Assembly: GCA_016794785.1 (NCBI GenBank)
Contig: JAEUHC010000027.1
Coordinates: forward strand, 248,001-312,000
DNA length: 64,000 nucleotides
Reading direction: 5' to 3'
Source: Opitutaceae bacterium
GTDB taxonomy: Bacteria > Verrucomicrobiota > Verrucomicrobiia > Opitutales > Opitutaceae
A model generated the notes under the pieces. It saw only the letters and a list, made by a program, of their open reading frames with translations, did no database searches and had not been told where the DNA came from. The translations under genes and the position numbers were made by a program. Positions 44,367 to 54,400 of this stretch are shown piece by piece (the stretch's first letter is position 1; the number at the start of each line of letters is the position of its first letter).

Positions 44367-45860
44367 TTAGCGCGTGGCCGACGACGGGAGCGGGATCTGC
44401 AGTTTTCGCGGACCAGGCTCGAACAGCCGCGCGCCGCGGCCGGCCTGATCGATGTCGCCGAGATCGGCGCGGGCGGCCTCGATGCGCTGCATCAGTCGCG
44501 CGACGACAGCCGGGTGCTCGCCAGCGCGATTGGTCGTCTCGCCGGGATCGGCGGTGAGATCGAACAACTGCGGTGCCTCGATGGCCTCGATCATGCGGCC
44601 CCACCAGCCGGTGCCGGGCGGATTGGCGGGCCGGGGCAAGACGAGTTTCCACGGCCCGACGCGAATGCCCATCAGCCGGCAGCCCGTGTAATAGAGATAA
44701 TCTTCGCGCGGGCTGCGGCTCGATTTTCCAAGGAGAAAATCGGTCGCGTCGCGTCCGTCGAGGCGGAGTGCGGCGGGCAGGCGAGCACCCGCCAGGGCGG
44801 CAAATGTCGGCAGCAGATCCATCGTGCTGAGGATCTCGTCGCTGGTGCGGCCGGCGGGGATCCTCCCCGGCCAGCGGGCGACAAACGGCACGCGCGAGCC
44901 GCCGTCCCACGCGGACATCTTCCAGGCGCGCAGCGGCTCGGCGTGGCCGGAGTGATCACGCGGGATGAAGGCGGCCGCCTCCGGCTTCATCCCGCGCGTG
45001 GTCTCGACCCAGGGACCGTTGTCCGACGTGAAGACGACGAGCGTTTTCTCATCGAGGCCATGTTCGCGCAGAGTCCGCAGGATCTCGCCGGTGGACCAGT
45101 CGATCTCCTCGATCGCGTCGCCGTAGGGGCCGCCCGCGGATTTTCCCTTGAAGGCCGGCGAGGCGCCGAGCGGGACGTGCGGCATGTTGTGGGCAAGATA
45201 GAGAAAGAAGGGCCGCGTGCGGTGCTCGGTGATCCACTTGATCGCTTCGCGGGTGTAGTCGGCCGTGATGTGGTCCCAGTTGTCGACGGCCTGAACCACG
45301 ACCTCGCCGTTGCGAAAGATGGGGCTGCGAAAGGCAATGTCGGCGACCGCGACGGTGGCGCCGTTATACCACGGCGTGCCATAAAAGTAGTCGAAGCCCT
45401 GCGCATTGGGCATGGTCGCGACTTCGTAGCCGCCGGGAGCCTTCGCGTCCGCGTTGCAAAGATGCCACTTGCCGATGATGCCCGTGGCGTAGCCGGCGGA
45501 CTTGAGCACCTCGGCCATGGTCAGCTCCTGCGGATGCGGGACGGTGTGGAGCCGCTTGAGGTTGCCCGGCTCGCCCACGCGGATCGGATACGAACCGGTC
45601 ATCAGCGAGGCGCGGGAGACACCGCACACGGGCTGCGCGTAAAAGTTCGTGAGCTTCAGCCCCTCGGCCGCCATCCGATCGAGGTGGGGCGTCTTGATCG
45701 TCTTCGATCCGAAGCAGCCCAGGTCCTGATAACCCTGATCGTCGGTAAAGATGACGACGATGTTTGGGGTAGGGGCGGCGGACACGGCCAGCGGCAGGCC
45801 GGAGGTGAGTGCGAGCCCGATGAATGTGACCGCACCAAGCGTCGAAAGAGCGGAGTGCAT
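44367..45860 (-). CDS. Secreted sulfatase with atypical CGVSR active-site motif
   Basis: 497 residues, signal peptide about 1-29. NIVVIFTDDQGYQDLG gives metal-binding Asp 40-41. The catalytic stretch is PVCGVSRASLMTGSYP: Cys 79, Gly, Val 81, Ser, Arg 83. The usual C-x-(P/A)-x-R therefore carries Val at the third position. GIIGKWHLCN and FTSDNGPW are present, so the rest of the active site looks intact. Formylglycine-generating enzymes prefer Pro there, so maturation may be altered or use a variant route. It is flanked by two paralogous TonB receptors with gaps of 80 and 82 nt. Confidence 0.88.
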   Translation of the reverse strand: MHSALSTLGAVTFIGLALTSGLPLAVSAAPTPNIVVIFTDDQGYQDLGCFGSKTIKTPHLDRMAAEGLKLTNFYAQPVCGVSRASLMTGSYPIRVGEPGNLKRLHTVPHPQELTMAEVLKSAGYATGIIGKWHLCNADAKAPGGYEVATMPNAQGFDYFYGTPWYNGATVAVADIAFRSPIFRNGEVVVQAVDNWDHITADYTREAIKWITEHRTRPFFLYLAHNMPHVPLGASPAFKGKSAGGPYGDAIEEIDWSTGEILRTLREHGLDEKTLVVFTSDNGPWVETTRGMKPEAAAFIPRDHSGHAEPLRAWKMSAWDGGSRVPFVARWPGRIPAGRTSDEILSTMDLLPTFAALAGARLPAALRLDGRDATDFLLGKSSRSPREDYLYYTGCRLMGIRVGPWKLVLPRPANPPGTGWWGRMIEAIEAPQLFDLTADPGETTNRAGEHPAVVARLMQRIEAARADLGDIDQAGRGARLFEPGPRKLQIPLPSSATR

Positions 45861-45940
45861 AAGATTTTGGGAGTGCAGCGGGTGTTAGCCCGGGAGTTCG
45901 CCTTCAGAGGGTCGCGAAAAAGCCTAGGGTCGGTTCGCGG

Positions 45941-48886
45941 TCAGAATTTCCCCTGCACGCCGAGGTTGAAGCGCCGGGAGCCGGCCCAGAGCTGGCCGGA
46001 GAAAACGCGGTCCCCGGCGCCGATGTTTTGGTAAACGGGCTGCTCCGTGACGTTGTCGATCGCGAAGAAGAACTGGGCTTCCTTACGCCAGCGATAGTTG
46101 AAATTCACGTCGAGTTTTTCCCGTTTGGGCGTGCGGGTGACGAGGTTGGGATTCGCATTCGCGCCGGAGAGAAAGCCGGCGTGCTGGTTGAAGCGCGCGA
46201 GCATGGAGAATTTTCCCTTGGCGTATTCGCCGACGAGATTCCAGGTGCGCGGGATGAAATTCGGGACTTCCCCGGAATTCAGCCGCGTGTTGCCGCCGAA
46301 CGTGCCCTCGGCCCGGAGGAGGGTGAGGTTGCCCTTGAAGGTCACCAGCCCCACCGCGCGCGGGATGAAGTTGAGCTGATGGACGACGTTGAATTCGATG
46401 CCCTGCACTTTGGCGTTGCCGCCGTTGACCGAGGTGCGGAGCTGGTAGCCGGCGTATTGCTCGCCGAGCCAGTAGCCGGCTGGCACCGTGGAAACTTCGC
46501 TGGTGAGGTAGTCGGTGATGTCCTTGCGGAAAAGCCCGACGGAAAGCACGCCAACCGGCTCAGTGAAATACTCGAGGCTGAGATCATAGCTCTTGGACCT
46601 TTGCGGTTTGAGTCCGGGATTGTTGGCCGTGATGATGTCGTTGATGTCGTCGATCGTCGTGTTGGGGAGGATCGCGCCGTAGCCGGGGCGGCCTATGCCG
46701 GTCGAGAAACTGGCGCGGGCCTGCAGGTTGGGCCGGATTTGGTAGCGCGTGTGCAGGCTGGGAAAATAGTTCTCGTAGCTGCCGGTGCGGCTGACCGGCC
46801 GGCCCGCATTGATGGCTGCGCGCCGGAACGGATCGGGCACCTGCGCGGCGGTCGCCGTCGGCTGGTCGCGCAACAGTCCCGTGGCCTCGAGCTTGGTCTC
46901 TTCCAAGCGCACGCCGGCGAGCACGTGGAATCCGCGCCACTCGGTTTCGCCCATGAAGTAGCCGGCGGTGATCGTCTCCTTCGCGTCGAAATTGCTCTGC
47001 AGGGCGCGGAGGGCGTTGCCATACGTGTCGTCGAGCCAAAGCTGGGGCTGGTCGCGGTAACTCCGGTTCAGCGCCCGGATATCGAGCGTAAACGGCCGCC
47101 GGTTGCCGACGTCGTCAAAGCCGGTGAGCGCTGGGTTGGGATTGGCGAAGCGGCTGAGGCGGTCGTCGCTGCGACCGGTCGCGGGGTTGAGGCCGAGGAT
47201 GCGATCCTCGCCGACAAAGGCGCGCTGGTGATTGCGGACAAAGACATCGCGGCTCTGCTCGTTGCGGGCCGCGCCGGTTTTCAGGGTTACGGGCCACGCG
47301 GTGCCGAACGTGCGCCGGAGGTCGGCGCGGAGGCCGTTGCGCTCGTTCTCGAAGTAATTGCGGTGCTGCTGGACGGCGCCGAGTTGATAATTGTCGGGAT
47401 TGTAGACCGCGTCGGGATTGGCGCTGGTGATGCGGATGCCCGGATAAAGGCGGCTCTGCGTGCCATCGACGACGATGCTGGGCCGGAACGCGGTCAGCAG
47501 CGTCGCGGTCGTGACGGCATAGTCGTCCGTGCCCTCCAGGAATGTGTCGGTGATCGCGCTGGAATGAGTGGCGGTGTAGTCGAGCCGCCACCGATCACCG
47601 CGGTGCCGGCCCTCGAAGGTGAGCGAGTTGTTGCGCACCGAGGGGTTGGCGTTGGTGTGGGCCACGGTGACGTTGGACGTGGAATAGGTGCGGAGCTGCG
47701 GCGTCCAACCCGCCGACGGAACGCTGGAGTTGAACGTCGTGGTCAGGCTGTCGGTGAACTCGAACCAATCCTCGTGCCGATACTTGAAGGCGAATTCGTG
47801 ACCGGGCGTGGGCCGGTGATCCACCGTGATGGCCCAGTTTCTCCGATGGCGAAAGCGATCGTTCTCAATGGTCGCGTTGCTGTTCGGCAGATAGCCGTAG
47901 GTGGCGTTGTTTACGACGTTTTGGGTGGTGCGGAATTGGTTGGTCGCCTCCTTGTTGAAACCGCCGGTGACATAGACGCCCCAGTTGCGCTTGGGTCCGA
48001 AGGTGTCGTGGTAGGTCAGCTGCAGATTGGGCGTGGGGCGCGTTTCGTAGCCGCTGCGGGTGGTGACGTATTGGCCGCCCAACCGATACTCAAACCGACC
48101 GGCGGCCCGCGGATAGTCGAGCGCGGTGCGTTGCACGAGATTGACGATGCCGCCGATGGCGTCGGCCGGACGATCGGGAGTGATGGCCTTGATGACTTCG
48201 GCGGACTTGATGTTGTTCGTGTTGGTGGTCGAGAGCACACCGGAGCGATCGGTGGCGGGACCGTTGATCGAGGGCGTCGCGAAGCTGTTGCCGTCGAGCT
48301 GCACAGTGTTGAGGGAGGAATCGATCCCACGGATGGAGACGCGATCGACTTCGCCGAAGGCGATGGAACCGGACACGCCGGGCAGAAGCTGGAGGAGCTC
48401 GGCGGGATTGTCGTTGTTGAGCATGCCGTAGGCGGCGATGTCCACGACGTTCTTCACGTTGGGCGCGTTGCGCTGATCGGTGAGCGCGAGGGCGTCGGCG
48501 TTGCGGTTGGTGACGACAGAGAACGCGCCCATCTTGATCACGTCCTCGCTCAGCGCGGTGGTGAGGGTGGCGGTCTGGCCGGTGGCGACGACGGCGCGGG
48601 CCGTGGCCGGGGTCATGCCGGTGTAGGCGATGCGGAGCGTATACTCGCCGGGAGCCAGCGCGCCGAAATCGAACTCACCGCGGCGGTCGGTGGTGGTGGT
48701 GCGGTTGGTGCCGTCGACGGTCACGACCGCGCCTTCGAGATAGGCGTTGCCGGTGCTGTTGGTGACGGTGCCCGTGATGCGCCCGGTGCCGGTCTGGCCC
48801 AAGGCGATCGAGGAGAAGAGCAGGGCGAACATCAGCGCAAAGCGCAGGCGCGCCAGCAGGGAGGCGGGAGCTGAGGGGGTTTTCAT
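45941..48886 (-). CDS. TonB-dependent receptor with N-terminal carboxypeptidase-like domain (paralogue 1)
   Basis: 981 residues, signal peptide about 1-30. Carboxypeptidase-regulatory-like domain about 34-108 (GRITGTVTNSTGNAYLEGA), plug with NVKNVVDIAAYGMLNNDNPA and VSIRGIDSSLNTVQLDG, barrel ending RRFNLGVQGKF. First gene of an eight-gene minus operon; the conserved GTGTG operator lies 140 nt upstream of its ATG. It is the nearest relative in the window of the receptor at 41321. Co-transcribed sulfatases and a GH117-like enzyme point to a sulfated oligosaccharide as cargo, by context only. Confidence 0.92.
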   Translation of the reverse strand: MKTPSAPASLLARLRFALMFALLFSSIALGQTGTGRITGTVTNSTGNAYLEGAVVTVDGTNRTTTTDRRGEFDFGALAPGEYTLRIAYTGMTPATARAVVATGQTATLTTALSEDVIKMGAFSVVTNRNADALALTDQRNAPNVKNVVDIAAYGMLNNDNPAELLQLLPGVSGSIAFGEVDRVSIRGIDSSLNTVQLDGNSFATPSINGPATDRSGVLSTTNTNNIKSAEVIKAITPDRPADAIGGIVNLVQRTALDYPRAAGRFEYRLGGQYVTTRSGYETRPTPNLQLTYHDTFGPKRNWGVYVTGGFNKEATNQFRTTQNVVNNATYGYLPNSNATIENDRFRHRRNWAITVDHRPTPGHEFAFKYRHEDWFEFTDSLTTTFNSSVPSAGWTPQLRTYSTSNVTVAHTNANPSVRNNSLTFEGRHRGDRWRLDYTATHSSAITDTFLEGTDDYAVTTATLLTAFRPSIVVDGTQSRLYPGIRITSANPDAVYNPDNYQLGAVQQHRNYFENERNGLRADLRRTFGTAWPVTLKTGAARNEQSRDVFVRNHQRAFVGEDRILGLNPATGRSDDRLSRFANPNPALTGFDDVGNRRPFTLDIRALNRSYRDQPQLWLDDTYGNALRALQSNFDAKETITAGYFMGETEWRGFHVLAGVRLEETKLEATGLLRDQPTATAAQVPDPFRRAAINAGRPVSRTGSYENYFPSLHTRYQIRPNLQARASFSTGIGRPGYGAILPNTTIDDINDIITANNPGLKPQRSKSYDLSLEYFTEPVGVLSVGLFRKDITDYLTSEVSTVPAGYWLGEQYAGYQLRTSVNGGNAKVQGIEFNVVHQLNFIPRAVGLVTFKGNLTLLRAEGTFGGNTRLNSGEVPNFIPRTWNLVGEYAKGKFSMLARFNQHAGFLSGANANPNLVTRTPKREKLDVNFNYRWRKEAQFFFAIDNVTEQPVYQNIGAGDRVFSGQLWAGSRRFNLGVQGKF
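48000..48810 (-). repeat. Long direct repeat, copy 2 (N-terminal region of TonB receptor paralogue)
   Basis: Partner of 43400-44210. Long shared runs occur over the signal-distal half of the carboxypeptidase-like domain and the plug, with an offset near 4.6 kb. Limits are approximate. Confidence 0.6.
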
Positions 48887-49020
48887 GGGTAGAGGAGTTC
48901 TATTCCAGATCCGATGGGATGGAACAGGGGGTATGGGGGTGATGGGAGGCGACGGTTAGCCGGGCGTGGCTTCCGAAGGTTGCGCTGAGTATCCGCTCTC
49001 AAGGTCGGAAGAAAAGAAAC

Positions 49021-49053
49021 GGCCTCACACCATGTTCCGACGATTCCACACAT
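49021..49053 (-). promoter_or_regulatory. AraC-type direct-repeat operator, copy B
   Basis: Minus-strand reading: ATGTGTGGAATCGTCGG, 6 nt, GTGTGAGGCC. GTGTG units start 21 bp apart (plus-strand CACAC at 49026 and 49047). The proximal unit is 140 nt upstream of the TonB receptor ATG at 48886, in a 227-nt intergenic gap. The pyrimidine-rich stretch after GGCC is also shared with copy A. Confidence 0.7.
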
Positions 49054-49113
49054 CCGCCAGTTCGGGTAATCGCATCGTCGGGGCGTATTGGGCACAGAAC
49101 GCGCCGGGAGAAA

Positions 49114-51414
49114 CTATTTCAACGATCGAAGGTAAACTGCGATGCTTGCGACGCTCTCGGGCGGCAGCGCGGCGGCGAGATCGGGCATCACAGATTGGCC
49201 GTCCACATAGCCGGCGGACGCGATGTCCTTGATCGGCACGGTCAGCGTGCCGCCGCCCATGAAACGCAGCGTGATCTCACGGCGGCTTTCCCCTTGGTTG
49301 AAGCCCTCGAGGGTCCGGCCGTCACGGGTCACTATGCGATAGGCACGAAACACACTTTCCACGGCGGCGTCCGGTGCGAGAATGGACGTCAGCAGCCCGT
49401 CGAGTTCGCGGCTCGCGGAGCCGTCGAGTGGCGGGGCGAAACCCACGCCCTTTGCGCCGATGCTGTGGCACGTGAGACACATGGCTTCGGTCAAGGCGCG
49501 ACCTTCGGCGAGATTCGCCCGGGGCAGGGCCGCCTTCACGGCGGCGATTCGATCCGCGAGGCGACTTGGCTCAGTGGGCGCGGAGCGCTGCGTGATTACG
49601 CCGCCCCATTTGGTTTCTTCGATGACGGGCAGGCGGGTCTTCGTCTCGGCGAGTTTCAGCAGGAAATTCTGAAACGCGTGCTGGTAGCTGCCGTCGAGCG
49701 CGGGCACGGTGCCGACCCAGCCGCTGCCCGTGACGGTGTTCGTGGGCGCGGCTTCGTCTCGCCAGCGGTGCAGCCAGGCGAGCATGTCTGTGGGAATCGC
49801 ATCGTCGGCCTGACGAAGGTAACGGAGGACAGCGTAGCGCACGGTCCAGGCTTTCTCCTCGCGGAGCGCTCTCAGCAGCGGAGCGGCGGTCGCAAGCGAA
49901 ACGCGGAGCGTGCCGAGCGCGCGGACGGCCTCGCGTCGCAGGTCGGGACTGGGTTGCGCGACCAGCCGGGCCCAGAGCGCGGGGTCGAAGTGACCCAGTT
50001 CCTCGAGCGCCCAAAGGGCGTGAATCCGCGTGTCCACACGGCTGCCGTCGCCGAACAGATCGAGGAGTGCCGGCACCACGGACTTGTCCTGCCGATCCGC
50101 GAGTTGATGCCAGGCGGTGCGCATTTCCCACGCGCGTTCGGAGCGCAGCGCCGCAACCAGGTCAGCGGCGGACGCGCGCGTGAGATCGCGCGGAGTCGCG
50201 GGCGGCTGGCTCGCGTGGCGCACGCGCCAGATGCGGCCGTGCTCCTTGTCCCGCGCGGGATGATCGCGGGCCACTTCGTTGTGCGAGATGATGCGGTTAT
50301 ACCAATCGGTGATGTAGAGGCAGCCATCGGGCCCGAAGGTGATCGCGACGGGACGGAACATCGGATCGGCGCAGACAACGAGGTCGGCGTGTTTCTCGAA
50401 AGCCCAGGTGCCGTCGGCGCGCTGTGTGCCGCGCACCGCATGGATGCGGCCGAGAATCGGATTCGCGACGTAGAAGAGGCCGGACCACGGGGCCGGGAAT
50501 GAGCCGATGCGGTCCTCGCAAATCGCGATCCCGCTGAAGCCGGTGCCGCCGAGATCGAGGCCGGGCGCCGTGGGCGGGTGCAGCGGCGCATCCGGGTGAA
50601 TCTTCGAGCGGAAAAAACTGGGGAACGAGGTGTCCTCCTCGAAAGGGATGAGGCTGTAGCCGAGATCGTTGGCCTCATGGATGAAGACGCGCCCGAATCG
50701 ATCGGGAGCCCAAGCCCAGATGTTGTTCAGGCCGGTGGAGAGAAAGCGGAGATCGGCGCCGCCAAAGGCGACTGAGGCCACGATGGTGCGGTTGAAGGCG
50801 TGCCCGCGGCCGCCGGCGTCGATCACGACGCCGTCGTTGAGCACGCCCTGGGAGAAGACGAGACGACCACCGGGTGCGCGCGCGAGCTGATGCGGGAGGG
50901 TGTGGGTATCCTGCACACCGAATCCTCGCAGCAGCGTGGTCCGCTGGTCGGCCCGGCCATCGCCGTCGCGGTCGGCGAGGAAGAGCAACTCCGGCCCCTG
51001 TGCGACGAAGGCGCCGTTCCGATGGGGCAGCACCCCGGTGGGCATGACCAGACCGTCGGCAAAGCTGCGCGCCTGGTGGGGGCCTGGTCCCGCGGGTGAG
51101 TCGATGACGGCGACGCGGTCGCGTCCCGGGCGCTGCCAGACTTCGGCATCCCGGTCGAGGGGATACGCCATGGCGGTGATGGTCCAGAGGCGGCCGCTGG
51201 CGTCGAACGCGACAGTCACCGGCTTGGGCACACCAGTCTCTTCGCTCGCGACGAGTTCGACGGCGAAGCCCTCAGGCACGGTGAAGCGCGCCTGCTGTTC
51301 GTCGGGAGAGAGCGCGCGGGCGTCCTGGGCGTTGCCGATTTTCAGCGGCGCGTCCGCCGCCGCGACGACGGCGGCGAGTGCCAGGCAGAAACCCGCGAGG
51401 ATCGATGTTTTCAA
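49114..51414 (-). CDS. PVC-type heme-binding dehydrogenase (propeller, HEAT repeats, CxxCH)
   Basis: 766 residues. The start is TTG at 51414-51412, overlapping the stop of the upstream receptor as TTGA. No ATG fits, and the longer frame lies inside the receptor. Signal peptide MKTSILAGFCLALAAVVAAA. The propeller (RFTVPEGFAVELVASEE, LYITDWYNRIISHNEVA) is of the PVC membrane-bound dehydrogenase type. HEAT-like helices span about 455-560. The terminal heme domain has CLTCH at 646-650. It is a paralogue of the protein at 12680 without its DUF1080 domain. It likely oxidises a sugar taken up or bound by the coupled receptor. Confidence 0.88.
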   Translation of the reverse strand: MKTSILAGFCLALAAVVAAADAPLKIGNAQDARALSPDEQQARFTVPEGFAVELVASEETGVPKPVTVAFDASGRLWTITAMAYPLDRDAEVWQRPGRDRVAVIDSPAGPGPHQARSFADGLVMPTGVLPHRNGAFVAQGPELLFLADRDGDGRADQRTTLLRGFGVQDTHTLPHQLARAPGGRLVFSQGVLNDGVVIDAGGRGHAFNRTIVASVAFGGADLRFLSTGLNNIWAWAPDRFGRVFIHEANDLGYSLIPFEEDTSFPSFFRSKIHPDAPLHPPTAPGLDLGGTGFSGIAICEDRIGSFPAPWSGLFYVANPILGRIHAVRGTQRADGTWAFEKHADLVVCADPMFRPVAITFGPDGCLYITDWYNRIISHNEVARDHPARDKEHGRIWRVRHASQPPATPRDLTRASAADLVAALRSERAWEMRTAWHQLADRQDKSVVPALLDLFGDGSRVDTRIHALWALEELGHFDPALWARLVAQPSPDLRREAVRALGTLRVSLATAAPLLRALREEKAWTVRYAVLRYLRQADDAIPTDMLAWLHRWRDEAAPTNTVTGSGWVGTVPALDGSYQHAFQNFLLKLAETKTRLPVIEETKWGGVITQRSAPTEPSRLADRIAAVKAALPRANLAEGRALTEAMCLTCHSIGAKGVGFAPPLDGSASRELDGLLTSILAPDAAVESVFRAYRIVTRDGRTLEGFNQGESRREITLRFMGGGTLTVPIKDIASAGYVDGQSVMPDLAAALPPESVASIAVYLRSLK

Positions 51415-54400
51415 AAGGTGCCCCGGATACCGATGGTCCACAATGAGCCGTATTGGATGCGCTGGCGGAAGCGCGCAATCTCGGGGGTGTTGGGCCCGTA
51501 AATTTTGCTGTCCTCCGACGCGTCGCCCAGATTGCGCATGCTGGCGAAGACGGCCATCCGTTTCCAAAATACATATTCGCCGGAAAGGTCGATGTAGAGC
51601 CGCTTGGAGGTCCAGTTGAAGGTCGAGGCCTCGATGCCGGTGCCGTTGACCGGATTCCCGCGGGTGGCCCCGCGGTAGCTCCAGTTGGCGTAGAGCTTGT
51701 AAGTGGGACGCGTGAGACTGACGCCCCAGTTGAACCCGCGAGGGACGTAACCCTGGAACTCGGCCGAGGTGTCGCCGACCGCGCGCTGCACGGTGGCGTT
51801 GGCGAATACCTGCACGCCGCGGGCCCAGTGCGGCAGGAAGGTGAGCGCCTGCTTGTAATTCAAATTGTAGCCCTCCATGCGGACCTTGGTCGCCACATTA
51901 AACTGGGTTGAAACATCGTAACCACCGTAAGTCCCCGCATCGAGACTGTAGAGGGCGAGGAACTCCGGAGTGGGCGTGAAGACGGTGGTGCCGAAGAAGT
52001 TTTCGAATTCGCGCCGAAAGCCGCCGACGGAAATCAGGCCGATGCCTTCAAAATAATATTCGAGCTGAGCCTGCATGGACTGGGCGCTCCAGGCCTTGAT
52101 CGCGGCGTTGTTGACGACGATGCGGTTGGTGGAGGAAGCCGGCGCATCCGTGTCGGGCAAGGTGATGCCGCCGGAGTATTGGTTGAAGTTCGGGCGGCCG
52201 ACCGCGGTGGAGAACCCGACGCGGGCGATGAGATTCTCGCGGAGATTGTAGGACGCGTTGAGGCTGGGGAATAGGCGCAGGTATTCCTTGTCCACCTTGG
52301 CCCCGCGATCAAGGAGCGTGAGGCGCGAGGCGGCCAGGGCGTTGGTCGTGATCGGCAGGGGACGTCCGTTGGCGCCGAGAATCGGGACGCCGCTGGCGCT
52401 GCGCTGCACGTTGCGCGAAGGGTCGTTGAGCGGGCCCTCGGCCTCGATGTTGGTCTGCTCGCCGCGGAGCCCGCCAACCAGCTTCAGCCGCCCTTCCAGC
52501 AGCGAGACATCGCCGCGGAGGTAGGCCGCGGAGATCATTTCCTCGGACCACTTGGAGGCGTTCACCTCGGAGCGGTAGGCGGCGTTGGCGTCGAGCGCGT
52601 AGTGGGTCGGGTTGGCGAGCACATGCTGGTAGAGCTTTTCGTTCCAGACGGTCTGGATCGCCGGGAAACCGTAGCTCGCCACGCGCTGCGAGTAAACCGG
52701 ATCGATAAACGGCGCGGCCTGGTTGTCGCCGGTGAGCGGTGACGTGCTGGTGAGGCCGTCCGCGCCCACGACATTGTAGGTCGGGGTCAGGCCGCGGTTC
52801 TCCCGCGAGTTGATTCGGACATCCAGCCCGCCCTTCAGTGTGACCGGCACGCGCCAGCTGAAGTCACGGCGCAGGTTGGCGTAAGCGGTGCGTTTAGTGT
52901 CATCGGTCGAGGCCTCGGCGCCGCGGGTGGTGGCGAGGGCATAGGTCGAGAGCATATAAGGATTGACCGCCGCTCCCGTGGCTCCGTCGGTCACGATGAT
53001 GCTGCCAGGCCGCAGGTAGAAGTTGTCTGCAAATGAGACCGTGACCCCCGTGCGCCGGGAAGTGGTCAACTGCATGAAACCCTCCTGAAGATTGGTCGTG
53101 CGGTTGCGGGCACGGGAGAGCGCGGCCCCGGCTTCGGCCTTCCACAAGGGGCCGTCGTGACGCCACACGAGCGTCGGGGTGTAGCTCCAGTTGCGGCGCA
53201 CGTTGCCGTTGGAGGTGAGGGTGAGATCGCCCGCCCCGGTGTCGCCGCGGGTGAACGTGGGGGAAAAATTACCGGGCAGCACGCGACCGACGTTGAACGC
53301 GACCTGGCTGTGGTTGATGAACGTGCTGAACGTGTAGGCTTGGAGACCGAAGGAGAGACGGTCGAATGGCGTCAGCCGGTAGTCGATGGTTGTGCCAAGG
53401 CTCCGTCTCAGCTCCTCCTTGGCGCTGTTGCGCGTCGCGTAGGCGGAGAGGTAGGGCTTGTCCACGGTGGTGTGCGGAAACGCCGCGCCGTTGGTCGCCG
53501 TGCCGGCACCGCGCCACGTGTTGGTGCTGGCCGGTTCGCCGGAGAATTGGTGAGTCGTGCCGGCGGAGACGGTGAAGCCGAAATTCTTGCTCACCGGGTT
53601 GGTGTAGGAAAAGTCGAAGCCGGGATGGACCTTGCGCGTGGCCACCCGCGGGCCCGGCGTCTTGTGGAAGTCGCGCTGGTTGTCGCGCATCATCAGGAAG
53701 ACGCTCGCCTTCAGCTCCGGGCGCGAGCGCTCGAACGCGCTGCGCGGGATCGCGTTGATCGAGCCTGCGAGCGCGGAGCCCGACGACTCCGGCGTGGGCG
53801 AGAGGGAGACCTCGATCCGGGAGACGTTGTTGACCGAGAGCATCGAGAGATCGACGCTGCGGCCGGTGCCGCCGATGAGCGGGGTGTTGGCGAAGTCGAA
53901 GCCGCCGACGGTGACCGGCACGTAGTCGGAGGGCACGCCGTTGATCGACGCGCCCATCAGAATGCCGCCGAGCGAGTCCATGGAGACGCCGGGCAGGAAT
54001 TTGATGAACTCGGAGACATTGCCCTCGCCGACGTCGCCAAATTCGTCGGTGGCGACGACATTCTTCAGGTTGGGCGCGAAGCGCTGCTCGTTGATCGCCA
54101 ATGCCGCCGCGCTCATCTCGCGCGAGGCGGAGACCTGAAACTCGTCGAGTTTCACGACCTGGGTCTCATTCGCCCTCGGGCCGCGCGCGACGGCGGTGAG
54201 CACGATGTCGCGCTGCAGCGGAGCGGCCGCGTCAACCTGAAGAGGCACCTCAGTCAGAGGCAGACCGGTGTAGAAAACCTGGAGCACGACCGCGCCGACG
54301 GGCACGGCAGAGAGCCGGAAGCTGCCGGATGCGTCGGTAAAGACGACGAGGCCCGTGCCTTTGACGGCGACGCGGGCATTCGTCAGGTATTCGCCGTTCT

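Noticed and set aside
46028..48874. 948-codon plus-strand frame
   Set aside because: Antisense shadow of the TonB receptor at 45941-48886. It resembles the frame at 40949 only because the sense genes are paralogues.
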